DNA of 64,000 bases from Thiotrichaceae bacterium. GTDB lineage: Bacteria; Pseudomonadota; Gammaproteobacteria; Thiotrichales; Thiotrichaceae. Under the pieces are notes generated by a model. The model made no database searches. It worked only from the letters and a program-made list of their open reading frames with translations, and was not told where the DNA came from. The stretch lies in NCBI GenBank assembly GCA_026989335.1, contig JALSJN010000007.1, forward strand, positions 47,497-111,496, in the 5' to 3' direction. This document shows, one piece after another, positions 10,829 to 19,614 of this stretch (within the stretch, counting starts at the first letter, position 1; the number at the start of each line of letters is the position of its first letter). The translations under genes were made by a program, and so were the position numbers.

Positions 10829-10859
10829 GAACAAAGCCTCACAATGTGAGGCTTTGTTC
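10829..10859. terminator. Bidirectional rho-independent terminator, recJ / fbp
   Basis: A perfect 15-bp inverted repeat (GAACAAAGCCTCACA with its complement) separated by one base lies between the convergent recJ and fbp stop codons. The stem is GC-rich in the middle with A/T-rich flanks, so it should work in both directions. Confidence 0.85.
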
Positions 10860-10880
10860 GTTATCCATGTCAGCTAATTA

Positions 10881-11894
10881 TTAGCTTTTGTGATAACTTA
10901 ATATTTTTTCAACTTCGTTTTTAGAACCCATGATGACAGGTACACGCTGATGAGGGTCGCCATTAGGCTGAACTTCCATAATACGACCGTAGCCTGTATC
11001 AGCTGCGCCGCCAGCTTGCTCAACAATCATTGCCATTGGGTTACCTTCGTATAATAAACGAAGCTTGCCGCCAACATCACGGTTACGCTCATCAATGGGG
11101 TATAAGAAAACACCGCCACGACAAAGAATACGGTGAATTTCCCCCACCATTGCCGCAACCCAGCGCATATTATAGCGCTTGCCCAACTTGCCTTCCTCGC
11201 CTTGAATACAATCTGCAATATATTCTTGAACAGCGGGTTCCCAGAAGCGTTGGTTAGAGGAGTTGATAGCGTATTCTGAAGTATCTTCAGGAATTTTCAT
11301 GTCAGGATGGGTAAGGATAAACTCACCGATTGAAGTGCAAAGGGTAAAGCCATTCACGCCAGAACCTGTGGTTAAAACCATCATGCTCGAAGGGCCGTAT
11401 AAGCAGTAACCAGCGGCAACTTGTTCTGTGCCTGGCTTTGCAAAATCTTCTGCAGTGGGGTTTTCTTTGCCTTTGGGCGCTTTTAATACAGAGAAAATAG
11501 CACCGACATCCATATTAATGTCCATATTTGATGAGCCGTCTAAAGGATCAAACGTTACTAGGTAACTTCCTCGTGGCTTACCATCAGGTAGCGTTAGGAT
11601 TTCATCAAGTTCTTCTGATGCCATGCCAGCACAGTGACCGTTATTTTCTAAGGCATCAATAAAAAGATCATTAGCAATCAAATCCATCTTTTTCTGTACA
11701 TCACCCATTGAGTTTTCACTCTCAGTTGCACCTAGTACATCGGCTAAATCGCCCATGTTAACGAGATTAGCAATGCCTTTACAAGCAATGGTGATGTCAT
11801 TTAAAAGACCCGTAAACTCACCACTGGCTTTATTACCGAGTTTACGTTGCTCATCAATAATAAAAGAAGAAAGCGTTGTGCCTAACTTTTGCAT
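10881..11894 (-). CDS. fbp: Fructose-1,6-bisphosphatase, class I
   Basis: Hydrolyses fructose 1,6-bisphosphate to fructose 6-phosphate in gluconeogenesis, and in the Calvin cycle if the cell is autotrophic. At 337 residues it has the normal class I length. The metal and phosphate motif DPLDGSSNMDIN is near residue 115, and CAGMASEELDE carries upstream acidic ligands. MRWVAAMVGEIHRIL and GGKLRLLYEGNPMA are further signatures. It is a single-gene unit, divergent from leuS. No RuBisCO or phosphoribulokinase is in the window, so the pathway assignment stays open. Confidence 0.95.
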   Translation of the reverse strand: MQKLGTTLSSFIIDEQRKLGNKASGEFTGLLNDITIACKGIANLVNMGDLADVLGATESENSMGDVQKKMDLIANDLFIDALENNGHCAGMASEELDEILTLPDGKPRGSYLVTFDPLDGSSNMDINMDVGAIFSVLKAPKGKENPTAEDFAKPGTEQVAAGYCLYGPSSMMVLTTGSGVNGFTLCTSIGEFILTHPDMKIPEDTSEYAINSSNQRFWEPAVQEYIADCIQGEEGKLGKRYNMRWVAAMVGEIHRILCRGGVFLYPIDERNRDVGGKLRLLYEGNPMAMIVEQAGGAADTGYGRIMEVQPNGDPHQRVPVIMGSKNEVEKILSYHKS

Positions 11895-12119
11895 AAATAG
11901 TCCAATAAAGTTTCTAAAGGCCCGAATATTACTTTATTAGCAATAATTAATATAGCGATTTTTTATTTTGCGGGATAGCTGATCGTAGAATAAGGATGAA
12001 TGGTGAGGTAAAAAAATATCTTTAATGTAAGGAAAAAGTAGCCACTTTTAAAAATCCTCGGTATTCTTCAGTTCCTAGATAATATTGGCATGTTTTGCCA
12101 TTAATGATACCGATAAGCT

Positions 12120-14750
12120 ATGTCAGATAAGTCATCACAAGATATTCATACCCCGCAAGAGTTTTACAGTCACACCACGATCGAGCCTAGTGTGCAAAAG
12201 CTCTGGGAAGATAATAAGTCTTTCGAAGTCACTGAAGACCCTGATAAAGAGAAGTTTTACTGTCTTTCTATGTTTCCTTATCCGAGCGGAAAGCTGCATA
12301 TGGGGCATGTGCGAAATTACACCATTGGCGATGTGATTTCTCGTTTTCAACGCATGCAAGGCAAAAATGTTTTACAACCGATGGGTTGGGATGCCTTCGG
12401 GTTGCCCGCAGAAAATGCTGCAATTAAAAATAATGTACCGCCCGCAAAGTGGACCGATGACAATATCGCAGATATGCGCGGGCAACTTAAAACTATGGGC
12501 TTTGCCTACGACTGGTCGCGTGAGTTAGCTACTTGTAAGCCAGACTATTATCGTTGGGAGCAATGGTTCTTTTTAAAATTATTTGAGAAAGGGTTGGTTT
12601 ATCGCAAAAAGGCGAATGTCAATTGGGACCCTGTTGATCAAACTGTATTAGCCAATGAACAAGTTGTGGATGGGCGTGGTTGGCGATCAGGAGCGGTCGT
12701 AGAACAACGCGAAATTGATCAATGGTTTTTAAAAATAACCGCCTATGCTGATGAGCTTTTAGATGACGTTCGCAAGCTAGAAGAGTGGCCTCAGCAAGTT
12801 CGTACCATGCAAGAAAACTGGATAGGGCGCTCCGAAGGCGTAGAGCTAGAATTTAGCCTCGAACACAGTGATGAAGTTCTCAGCGTTTTTACCACTAGAC
12901 CCGATACATTAATGGGGGTTACTTATTTGGCTGTTGCGCCACAACATCCCTTGGCTGAGCGAGCGGCCGTTGAGAACCCTCAACTCCAAACCTTTATAGA
13001 AGAATGTAAAAGCCTCAAAGCCACCGAAGCCGAAATGGCAACGATGGAGAAAAAAGGTATCGCTACCGGTGTTAATGCGACTCACCCAATTTCTGGCGAG
13101 AGTGTGCCTATTTGGGTGGCGAATTTCGTATTAATGAGTTATGGGTCGGGAGCAGTCATGGCTGTACCTGCTCATGATGAGCGCGACTGGGATTTTGCTA
13201 AAGCGCATAAATTACCAATTCAGCAAGTTATTACATCGGCAAATGACACCGTTGCAAATAGCCTAAATATTCAAGAAGGGGCTTATACTGAAAAAGGCTT
13301 GTTAATCAACTCAGGGGAGTTTAGTGGCTTAAGCTCTGAAGAAGCGGTTGATGCCATCGCTGAATTTTTACAAGAAGCGAAAAAAGGCCGTAAAACGATT
13401 AATTACCGCTTACGTGACTGGGGGGTTTCACGTCAGCGTTACTGGGGTTGCCCCATTCCAATTATTTATTGTGATGACTGTGGCGCGGTAGCAGTGCCTG
13501 ATGAAGACTTGCCGATCGAATTACCTATAGATATTGAGTTTGACGAATCAGGCTCATCACCGATTAAAAAAATGCCGGAGTTTTACGAAACCAGTTGCCC
13601 AAAATGTGGCAAAGATGCGACACGTGAAACGGATACCTTTGATACCTTCTTTGAATCATCGTGGTATTACGCGCGTTACACCGGGCCTGATAATGATAAG
13701 TCAATGCTGGATAAACGTGCTGATTATTGGCTACCTGTTGACCAATATATTGGTGGCATTGAACATGCCGTATTGCACCTACTTTATGCGCGTTTCTTTA
13801 ATAAGCTCATGCGCGATGAAGGGCTTATAGAATGCGACGAACCTTTCACTAAGCTACTCACACAAGGCATGGTATTAGCTGATACGTTTTATTATGAAAA
13901 TGAAGCAGGGGGGCAGGAATGGGTTGCGCCAAAAGATGTACAGTTTGAAACGAACAGCAAAGGCAAGGTCATTAAAATGACCGATGCACAGGGGCGAGAC
14001 CTTAGCACTGATGGCATGAGCAAAATGTCAAAATCAAAGAATAACGGTGTTGACCCTGCTGAGCTTATCGAAAAATATGGGGCGGACACGTTACGCGTGT
14101 TCTCCATGTTTGCCGCACCACCTGATCAATCAATGGAGTGGTCAGATACCGGTGTAGAAGGCGCAAATCGTTTTATTAAACGCTTATGGCGACAGGTTTA
14201 CGAGCATGTTAAGTCTGACTTTAATGCCGATCTTGAATTCGAAAATTTAACCAATCCGCAACAAGAATTACGTCGTAAAGTGTATAACACGCTGCAAAAA
14301 GTGACAGATGATATGTCACGTCGGTTCACCTTTAATACCGCAATTGCTGCAAATATGGAACTCATCAATCAACTTTCAAAGTTTCATGACAATGATGAAA
14401 TAGCGCAGGCTATTCGCCAAGAAGCGTTAGAATCTGTTGTATTAATGCTATCCCCCGTGATGCCTCATGTCGCACAAGAGTTGTGGCTTATGTTAGGTAA
14501 AGAGGGTTTGGTGATGGATCAACCGTGGCCAGAAATTGATGAGGATGCTTTAGAGCAATCTAATATTCAAATGATGATTCAAATTAACGGTAAGCTGCGC
14601 GGTAAAGTCGATGTTGACGTTGATGCCGATGATAAACTCGTTGAAAAACTCGCCCTAGAAAATGACAACGTTAGTCAGTTTTTAGACGGTAAAACAGTAC
14701 GGAAAGTTATTGTAGTAAAGGGTCGTTTAATCAATATTGTGGCTAACTAA
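12120..14750 (+). CDS. leuS: Leucyl-tRNA synthetase
   Basis: This class Ia aminoacyl-tRNA synthetase has 876 residues, the normal bacterial length. The HIGH-type motif is [15 protein letters not shown] near residue 57 and the KMSKS loop is KMSKSKNNG near residue 635. The editing (CP1) domain shows [20 protein letters not shown]. The C-terminal part has [10 protein letters not shown]. The ATG at 12120 begins MSDKSSQD. lptE follows within 10 bases, the usual gammaproteobacterial leuS-lptE arrangement. Confidence 0.97.
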   Translation: MSDKSSQDIHTPQEFYSHTTIEPSVQKLWEDNKSFEVTEDPDKEKFYCLSMFPYPSGKLHMGHVRNYTIGDVISRFQRMQGKNVLQPMGWDAFGLPAENAAIKNNVPPAKWTDDNIADMRGQLKTMGFAYDWSRELATCKPDYYRWEQWFFLKLFEKGLVYRKKANVNWDPVDQTVLANEQVVDGRGWRSGAVVEQREIDQWFLKITAYADELLDDVRKLEEWPQQVRTMQENWIGRSEGVELEFSLEHSDEVLSVFTTRPDTLMGVTYLAVAPQHPLAERAAVENPQLQTFIEECKSLKATEAEMATMEKKGIATGVNATHPISGESVPIWVANFVLMSYGSGAVMAVPAHDERDWDFAKAHKLPIQQVITSANDTVANSLNIQEGAYTEKGLLINSGEFSGLSSEEAVDAIAEFLQEAKKGRKTINYRLRDWGVSRQRYWGCPIPIIYCDDCGAVAVPDEDLPIELPIDIEFDESGSSPIKKMPEFYETSCPKCGKDATRETDTFDTFFESSWYYARYTGPDNDKSMLDKRADYWLPVDQYIGGIEHAVLHLLYARFFNKLMRDEGLIECDEPFTKLLTQGMVLADTFYYENEAGGQEWVAPKDVQFETNSKGKVIKMTDAQGRDLSTDGMSKMSKSKNNGVDPAELIEKYGADTLRVFSMFAAPPDQSMEWSDTGVEGANRFIKRLWRQVYEHVKSDFNADLEFENLTNPQQELRRKVYNTLQKVTDDMSRRFTFNTAIAANMELINQLSKFHDNDEIAQAIRQEALESVVLMLSPVMPHVAQELWLMLGKEGLVMDQPWPEIDEDALEQSNIQMMIQINGKLRGKVDVDVDADDKLVEKLALENDNVSQFLDGKTVRKVIVVKGRLINIVAN

Positions 14751-14758
14751 TTAGAGTG

Positions 14759-15265
14759 ATGCTAAAAAATACTCACATGATTAAAATCTCAAGCGCTTTT
14801 ATTGCGGTATTGATATTGCAGGGCTGTAGTTTTCAGCTGCGTAAAAATACCCCCTTGTCTGATGATTTTAAACAGCTTCAAATTATCGAAATGTCTGAAA
14901 GTGGTGGTTTGCGAAAAGCATTGGAAACAGCGATACAAGAAGCAGGGGGACAGGTTAGTGAGCAATCAAAAACAAGAATTCGCCTGAGTAATATTAGAGA
15001 AGGAAAGCGCATTGTTGCCTATAATAGAGAGCGCAAGGCAAGGATTTACCTTCTTTCTTTGAAACTTAATTACACAATTTTGATAGCCTCAAAAGATAAT
15101 CAGAAGGACAGGTCTTTTACCCCACAACGCATAAACCTTGATAAAACCTTCCTTTATGATGCTAATTTTGCGTTAGGAAAAGTGAAAGAAGAAGAGCAAA
15201 TTCGCGAGTCACTGTATGGTGAAGCAGCAAGGTTGATTCTATTACGATTAAAGTATGGGCGCTGA
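14759..15265 (+). CDS. lptE: LPS-assembly lipoprotein LptE
   Basis: Outer-membrane lipoprotein that plugs the LptD barrel during lipopolysaccharide export. The short N-terminus has a signal sequence ending in the lipobox LQGC, so the mature chain starts at that Cys. The remaining ~145 residues match the LptE length, with the family-like late segment REERKA.. to AARLILLRLKYGR. I chose ATG at 14759; a GTG one codon upstream and an ATG at 14777 are alternatives. Its place directly after leuS strongly supports the call, because the protein sequence itself is poorly conserved in this family. Confidence 0.85.
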   Translation: MLKNTHMIKISSAFIAVLILQGCSFQLRKNTPLSDDFKQLQIIEMSESGGLRKALETAIQEAGGQVSEQSKTRIRLSNIREGKRIVAYNRERKARIYLLSLKLNYTILIASKDNQKDRSFTPQRINLDKTFLYDANFALGKVKEEEQIRESLYGEAARLILLRLKYGR

Positions 15266-15287
15266 TTACTAGCTGAAATGTTGTGAG

Positions 15288-16598
15288 ATGAAGGAGAGTA
15301 TCGTTAATAAATATTTACATTATCTAATTACCCTCTTAGCCGTAGCACTTTTTAGCTTATCGGTTACGGCTGAAGTGAACTTTAAAAAAAATGAAGATGA
15401 TAATAATACTCAACATACAGCCAGCATTAAAAAGCTGGTTATTCCGCAGACATTTGATCAATGGAAACAATCGTTTAAAGCGTTAGCACTACAATATCAA
15501 ATAAATGCCGAGGTTGTGAATGAAGCCTTAGATGGGCTGAAGCCTGATTCTGAAATACTTAAATTAGATGCCAGTCAGCCAGAATTTACCCGCAATATTT
15601 GGGATTATCTGGATAATGCAATTTCTAAACAGCGCCTAAAAAAAGGCAGCCAATTATTAAAAAAACATAAACACCTGTTTGATGAAATAGAGCAACAATA
15701 CGGTGTGCAGCGAGAAACAATTGTCGCTATTTGGGCAATGGAAAGTGACTTTGGGCGTAACTATGGGAATAAAAGTGTTATACGCTCATTAGCCACTTTA
15801 GCGCATCATGGCAAGCGCTCAGAGTTTGCCCAAACTGAATTGCTAGAAGCTTTGCAAATTATTCAAGATCAAAAACTAGACCCAGAAAAGTTAGTGGGTT
15901 CATGGGCGGGTGCTATGGGGCAAGCACAGTTTATGCCCAGCTCTTATCGCAAATACGCGATCGATTATAACAAAGATGGCAAGGTTGATATTTGGACTTC
16001 TTTACCTGATGTTTTTGCATCCATTGCTAATTTTCTAGCTGAATCGGGTTGGCGAAAAGATGAAGATTGGGGTGTGGAAGTTAGACTGCCTAATGACTTT
16101 GATTGGAAGCTCAATACATCATCCTACGAATTACGCTTTTTACAATGGAAAGAGCTGGCGGTGAATAGTATTAATGCCCGTCCTTTTCCCTATATTCAAC
16201 GTTTGGCAAGTCTATTTATACCCGCAGGACGCTTCGGACCAACCTTCTTAGTGACACATAACTTTCATGTGATTAAACGTTATAATAATTCATCCAGTTA
16301 TGCCCTTGGGGTCGCACAACTTAGCCGCTTATTAGCGGGAGGGGAAGGTATTCAAACTGCATGGCCGCGTGAAGATAAGGCGCTCAGTTATTATGATATT
16401 GAAGAAATCCAATTACGCCTGAGTCTTAACGGGCATGACCCTGGACCGAATGATGGAAAAATGGGAGCGAAAACGCGAGAAGCTATTCGAACATGGCAGT
16501 TAGAACAAGGTTTAGCAGGTGATGGCTATGCCAATGAAAAACTCTTGCAGCAGCTGAGAGAAAAAGCAAAAATAGATTTGAATAATGGACGAAATTAA
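15288..16598 (+). CDS. Lytic murein transglycosylase, MltB family with peptidoglycan-binding domain
   Basis: This enzyme cleaves the glycan strands of peptidoglycan with formation of 1,6-anhydromuramic acid. The signal sequence (hydrophobic stretch ending LFSLSVTAEV) targets it to the periplasm; no clear lipobox is seen. The catalytic glutamate is E152 in AIWAMESDFGRNYG. GSWAGAMGQAQFMPSSYRKYA is the second family signature, and DYNKDGKVDIW resembles the calcium-binding loop of MltB. Residues from about 365 to the end (IQLRLSLNGHDPGPNDGKMG) form a PG_binding_1 domain. It overlaps pgeF by 14 bases. Confidence 0.92.
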   Translation: MKESIVNKYLHYLITLLAVALFSLSVTAEVNFKKNEDDNNTQHTASIKKLVIPQTFDQWKQSFKALALQYQINAEVVNEALDGLKPDSEILKLDASQPEFTRNIWDYLDNAISKQRLKKGSQLLKKHKHLFDEIEQQYGVQRETIVAIWAMESDFGRNYGNKSVIRSLATLAHHGKRSEFAQTELLEALQIIQDQKLDPEKLVGSWAGAMGQAQFMPSSYRKYAIDYNKDGKVDIWTSLPDVFASIANFLAESGWRKDEDWGVEVRLPNDFDWKLNTSSYELRFLQWKELAVNSINARPFPYIQRLASLFIPAGRFGPTFLVTHNFHVIKRYNNSSSYALGVAQLSRLLAGGEGIQTAWPREDKALSYYDIEEIQLRLSLNGHDPGPNDGKMGAKTREAIRTWQLEQGLAGDGYANEKLLQQLREKAKIDLNNGRN

Positions 16599-17361
16599 TT
16601 TTAAACAAGCTAAGCTTTTGGCTGGTATTCAAGGGGTTCGACATGGTTATTTCTCAAGAAATGGCGGTGTCTCTACGGGGGTTTATGCCTCCTTAAATTG
16701 TAGCCCCAGCTCGGATGATAAACCTGACAATGTGGTTGAAAATCGGCAGCGCGTTATGGCTGCTTTGGGGATGACTAAAGTAAAACTTTTTGGCTTAAAC
16801 CAAATTCATAGTAAACAGGTGCATCATATTAAATCACTTAGGGATACAGATTTCCCCGATGGTGATGCTTTAGTCAGCACACAAAAAGGGGTTGCTTTAA
16901 GTGTGTTAGGGGCAGATTGTACGCCGGTTCTGTTTGCCTCAAAAAATGGTCATATTATTGCTGCAGCGCATGCAGGTTGGCGAGGTGCAGTGAGTGGTAT
17001 TATAGAATCTGTGGTAGAAAAAATGCTTCAACTGGGTGAGAAACGTGAAAATATTGTTGCATGTATTGGCCCTACGATTCATCAAACTGCGTATGAAGTA
17101 CAAGCTGATTTTATTAATGAATTGACAGCGTTAAGTGACTTTAAGGTCGATGAGTTTTTTCGTCAAAAAGAAGGGGGTACTTTTTTTGACCTACCTACTT
17201 ATTTATTAAAACAATGTGAGCGCAGCGGAATTGAAGCATCAAATATAGGGTTGGATACTTATCAGCTAAGTGATGAGTTTTTTAGCTATCGGCGTAATAC
17301 GCATCAAAATTTGCATGATTACGGGCGACAAATATCAGTGATAGGATTAACAGCAGAGTGA
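16585..17361 (+). CDS. pgeF: Peptidoglycan editing factor / multicopper-polyphenol-oxidase-like protein (YfiH family)
   Basis: A 258-residue cytoplasmic protein of the YfiH/PgeF family, members of which act as purine nucleoside phosphorylases and, in E. coli, correct L-Ser misincorporation into peptidoglycan precursors. The metal-binding His/Cys set is visible: NQIHSKQVH, LGADCTPVLFAS and AAAHAGWRGAVSGI. CIGPTIHQTAYEV is another signature. It overlaps the transglycosylase gene upstream and the HopJ gene downstream, so these three murein-related or small genes are one transcription unit. Confidence 0.9.
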   Translation: MDEINFKQAKLLAGIQGVRHGYFSRNGGVSTGVYASLNCSPSSDDKPDNVVENRQRVMAALGMTKVKLFGLNQIHSKQVHHIKSLRDTDFPDGDALVSTQKGVALSVLGADCTPVLFASKNGHIIAAAHAGWRGAVSGIIESVVEKMLQLGEKRENIVACIGPTIHQTAYEVQADFINELTALSDFKVDEFFRQKEGGTFFDLPTYLLKQCERSGIEASNIGLDTYQLSDEFFSYRRNTHQNLHDYGRQISVIGLTAE

Positions 17362-17717
17362 GCAATATGAATATAGAAACCTTTTTAAAGTCACTTAAAG
17401 ATCATCCTGAAACGGTTGAGTTTAATGACTTAATCAGCGTTATTGATAACCATTACGACTTTACGCCAACTCAGTTTAGTAATGGTGAGTTAGTCAATAA
17501 AGCAGGGGAGAATGAAGGTTCATGTAAACTATTTTCATTCGCTGATTTATATCAACTGACGCAAGAGCAAACATTGGCCTGTTTTGGCGCCTACTATCGT
17601 GATGATGTTTTACAGTACCCTGATGCCGATAATCATCAAAATATCCGTAATTTTATGAAAACAGCTTGGGCGGGTATTCGTTTTGAGGGTGACGCTTTAT
17701 CTGAAAAGCCAAGCTAA
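17358..17717 (+). CDS. HopJ-family protein
   Basis: A 119-residue protein of the HopJ type III effector family, which despite its name is common in free-living gammaproteobacteria without type III secretion. Signatures are the early FLKSLKDHPETVEFNDLISVID, FTNG-like FSNGELVNKAGENEGSCKLFSFA, and LACFGAYYRDDVL. There is no signal peptide. It starts at GTG 17358, overlapping the pgeF stop; ATG 17367 is the alternative. Function is unknown. Confidence 0.85.
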   Translation: MSNMNIETFLKSLKDHPETVEFNDLISVIDNHYDFTPTQFSNGELVNKAGENEGSCKLFSFADLYQLTQEQTLACFGAYYRDDVLQYPDADNHQNIRNFMKTAWAGIRFEGDALSEKPS

Positions 17718-17776
17718 TCAGAGAGAATATCAGGTTTTATCCTGTTTCTTCGATATTAATCAATTATTATTAACGT

Positions 17777-19186
17777 ATGCTAATTCCCCGTATTTATATT
17801 TCTGCTGCACATAAGTCTTCAGGCAAAACAACCCTGTCGATTGGCTTGTGTGCGGCGTTAAATAAACAAGGGTTTACGGTACAACCGTTTAAAAAAGGCC
17901 CTGATTATATTGACCCTTTGTGGCTAACGCGCGCGAGTGAACGAGCTTGTCATAATCTTGATTTTAATACCATGTCGGATAATGAAATAGTAGATTATCT
18001 AACGCGCTACGGGCAGGGTGCTGACATCAATATTATTGAGGGCAATAAAGGGCTTTACGACGGCGTTGCACTTGATGGTTCAGACAGTAACGCCGCGATG
18101 GCAAAGCTTACGGAAAGCCCTGTGGTGTTAGTGATTGATACGCGCGGTATAACGCGCGGGGTTGCGCCGCTTTTACAGGGTTATCAGGCCTTTGATGAAA
18201 ATATAAATATCGCGGGTGTTATTTATAATCTGTCAAGTGGTGGTCGGCATGAGCAAAAGTTACGCGCGGTAACTGAGGAATATACGGATATTCCGGTACT
18301 TGGCGTTGTAAAAACCAATGATTTATTACAAATAGATGAAAGACACTTAGGCTTAATGCCCAGTAATGAGTCGAAGGATGCGTTACAAAAAATTGATGAT
18401 ATTGCCAGTATCGTTGCTGATTCTGTTGGTTTAGATGCTTTTCTGGCGATTGCGAAAGCATCATCAAAAATAGAAATTTCTTTGAATCAAGCGCACAAAG
18501 CTTCTATTGAAAAAAAGAGTCTCCGTGTCGGACTATGCGAAGACCCTGCATTCGGTTTTTATTATGAAAGTGACAGGCAGGCTTTCGCTGATTTAGGTGT
18601 TGAGTTAGTCACTGTTAATACATTACAAGATGCAAAGCTCCCCGAAAATTTAGATGGCTTGTTTATCGGTGGAGGTTTCCCCGAAACGCAAATGCAAGCC
18701 TTGGCGGATAACACCTCAATGCGCTATCACATCAAAAAAGCGATTGAGGAAGGTCTGCCCACTTATGCAGAATGCGGCGGTTTGATGTATTTGTCACAAA
18801 GTTTACATTGGAATGGGCAATCTGTACCAATGGTTGGTATTATCCCTGCAGATGCTAAGATGAATGCAAAGCCACAGGGTCGTGGTTACGTTGTATTAAA
18901 AGAAACAGCCGATAGGCTTTGGCAAGATCATAGCGTTAATGAGCAACCGCTAAAAACCATCAAAGCACACGAGTTTCATTATTCGCATTTAGAAAGTATG
19001 GATATTGATATGCTTTCTAAAAAAGGTAAATTTGCCTACAAAGTACAACGTGGCGTAGGTATAACGGGTGAATACGATGGCTGGGTTTACAAGAACTTAC
19101 TAGCGACATATGCGCATATGCGCGATACCGATAGCTTCCATTGGGTGCGGCATTTTGTTGAGTTCATCCGTAAAAACAAGCAGTAA
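17777..19186 (+). CDS. dsrN: CobB/CbiA-type amidase, DsrN-like (probable siroheme amidase)
   Basis: A glutamine-dependent amidase of the cobyrinate a,c-diamide synthase family, 469 residues. The P-loop is AHKSSGKTTLSIGL near residue 12, followed by KKGPDYIDP. The C-terminal glutaminase domain has GLFIGGGFPETQ and the cysteine nucleophile in YAECGGLMYL. No cobalamin genes are nearby. The next gene is a cysteine-free IscA-like protein, which reproduces the dsrN-dsrR order of Allochromatium vinosum, where DsrN is proposed to amidate the siroheme of reverse dissimilatory sulfite reductase. That context, not the sequence alone, is why I prefer DsrN over CobB. Confidence 0.7.
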   Translation: MLIPRIYISAAHKSSGKTTLSIGLCAALNKQGFTVQPFKKGPDYIDPLWLTRASERACHNLDFNTMSDNEIVDYLTRYGQGADINIIEGNKGLYDGVALDGSDSNAAMAKLTESPVVLVIDTRGITRGVAPLLQGYQAFDENINIAGVIYNLSSGGRHEQKLRAVTEEYTDIPVLGVVKTNDLLQIDERHLGLMPSNESKDALQKIDDIASIVADSVGLDAFLAIAKASSKIEISLNQAHKASIEKKSLRVGLCEDPAFGFYYESDRQAFADLGVELVTVNTLQDAKLPENLDGLFIGGGFPETQMQALADNTSMRYHIKKAIEEGLPTYAECGGLMYLSQSLHWNGQSVPMVGIIPADAKMNAKPQGRGYVVLKETADRLWQDHSVNEQPLKTIKAHEFHYSHLESMDIDMLSKKGKFAYKVQRGVGITGEYDGWVYKNLLATYAHMRDTDSFHWVRHFVEFIRKNKQ

Positions 19187-19290
19187 AGTGCTTAGTGTTA
19201 TAGTTTAGAGCCAGATTAAATCTAGTTAGAGCCGTTAGAAAAAGCTTTAGAACAGCTTTTAGAATCAAATTGAGTATATAGGATTAAAAA

Positions 19291-19605
19291 ATGATTAAAG
19301 TTTCAGATGCAGCAGCTAAGCAAGTAGCAATTTCATTAGAACAAATGGGTGATGAGAAGTTACCGCTTCGTATTGCCATAAAAGTCATGCCAGATGGTTC
19401 ATTTCATTACAGTATGGGTTTTGATGATCATGAAAATAAAACCGATAAAAAGTTTGCTGAAAAAAATATTCAGTTGGTTGTTGATGCCGCCAGTATTCCT
19501 TTAATTACCGGAATGACGATGGATTATGTGGAGATTGATGGAAAGCATGAAATTGTTTTTTTGAATCCAAATGATCCCAGTTATAAAGCTCCTGTAGAAG
19601 ACTAA
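19291..19605 (+). CDS. dsrR: Cysteine-free A-type carrier-like protein, DsrR-like
   Basis: A 104-residue protein with the IscA/HesB fold pattern (IKVSDAAAKQVAISLE at the start, GMTMDYVE where IscA proteins have their central strand). It contains no cysteine at all, so it cannot bind Fe-S clusters as IscA or ErpA do. DsrR of A. vinosum is described as IscA-like without the cluster cysteines and as a post-transcriptional regulator of the dsr operon. Its position after a DsrN-like gene supports the call. It is 9 bases before a NarX-type kinase gene. Confidence 0.7.
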   Translation: MIKVSDAAAKQVAISLEQMGDEKLPLRIAIKVMPDGSFHYSMGFDDHENKTDKKFAEKNIQLVVDAASIPLITGMTMDYVEIDGKHEIVFLNPNDPSYKAPVED

Positions 19606-19614
19606 ATAAGCATT

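Noticed and set aside
17358..17717. Virulence effector (HopJ) as a sign of type III secretion
   Set aside because: The family is widespread in non-pathogens, and no type III secretion genes are here.
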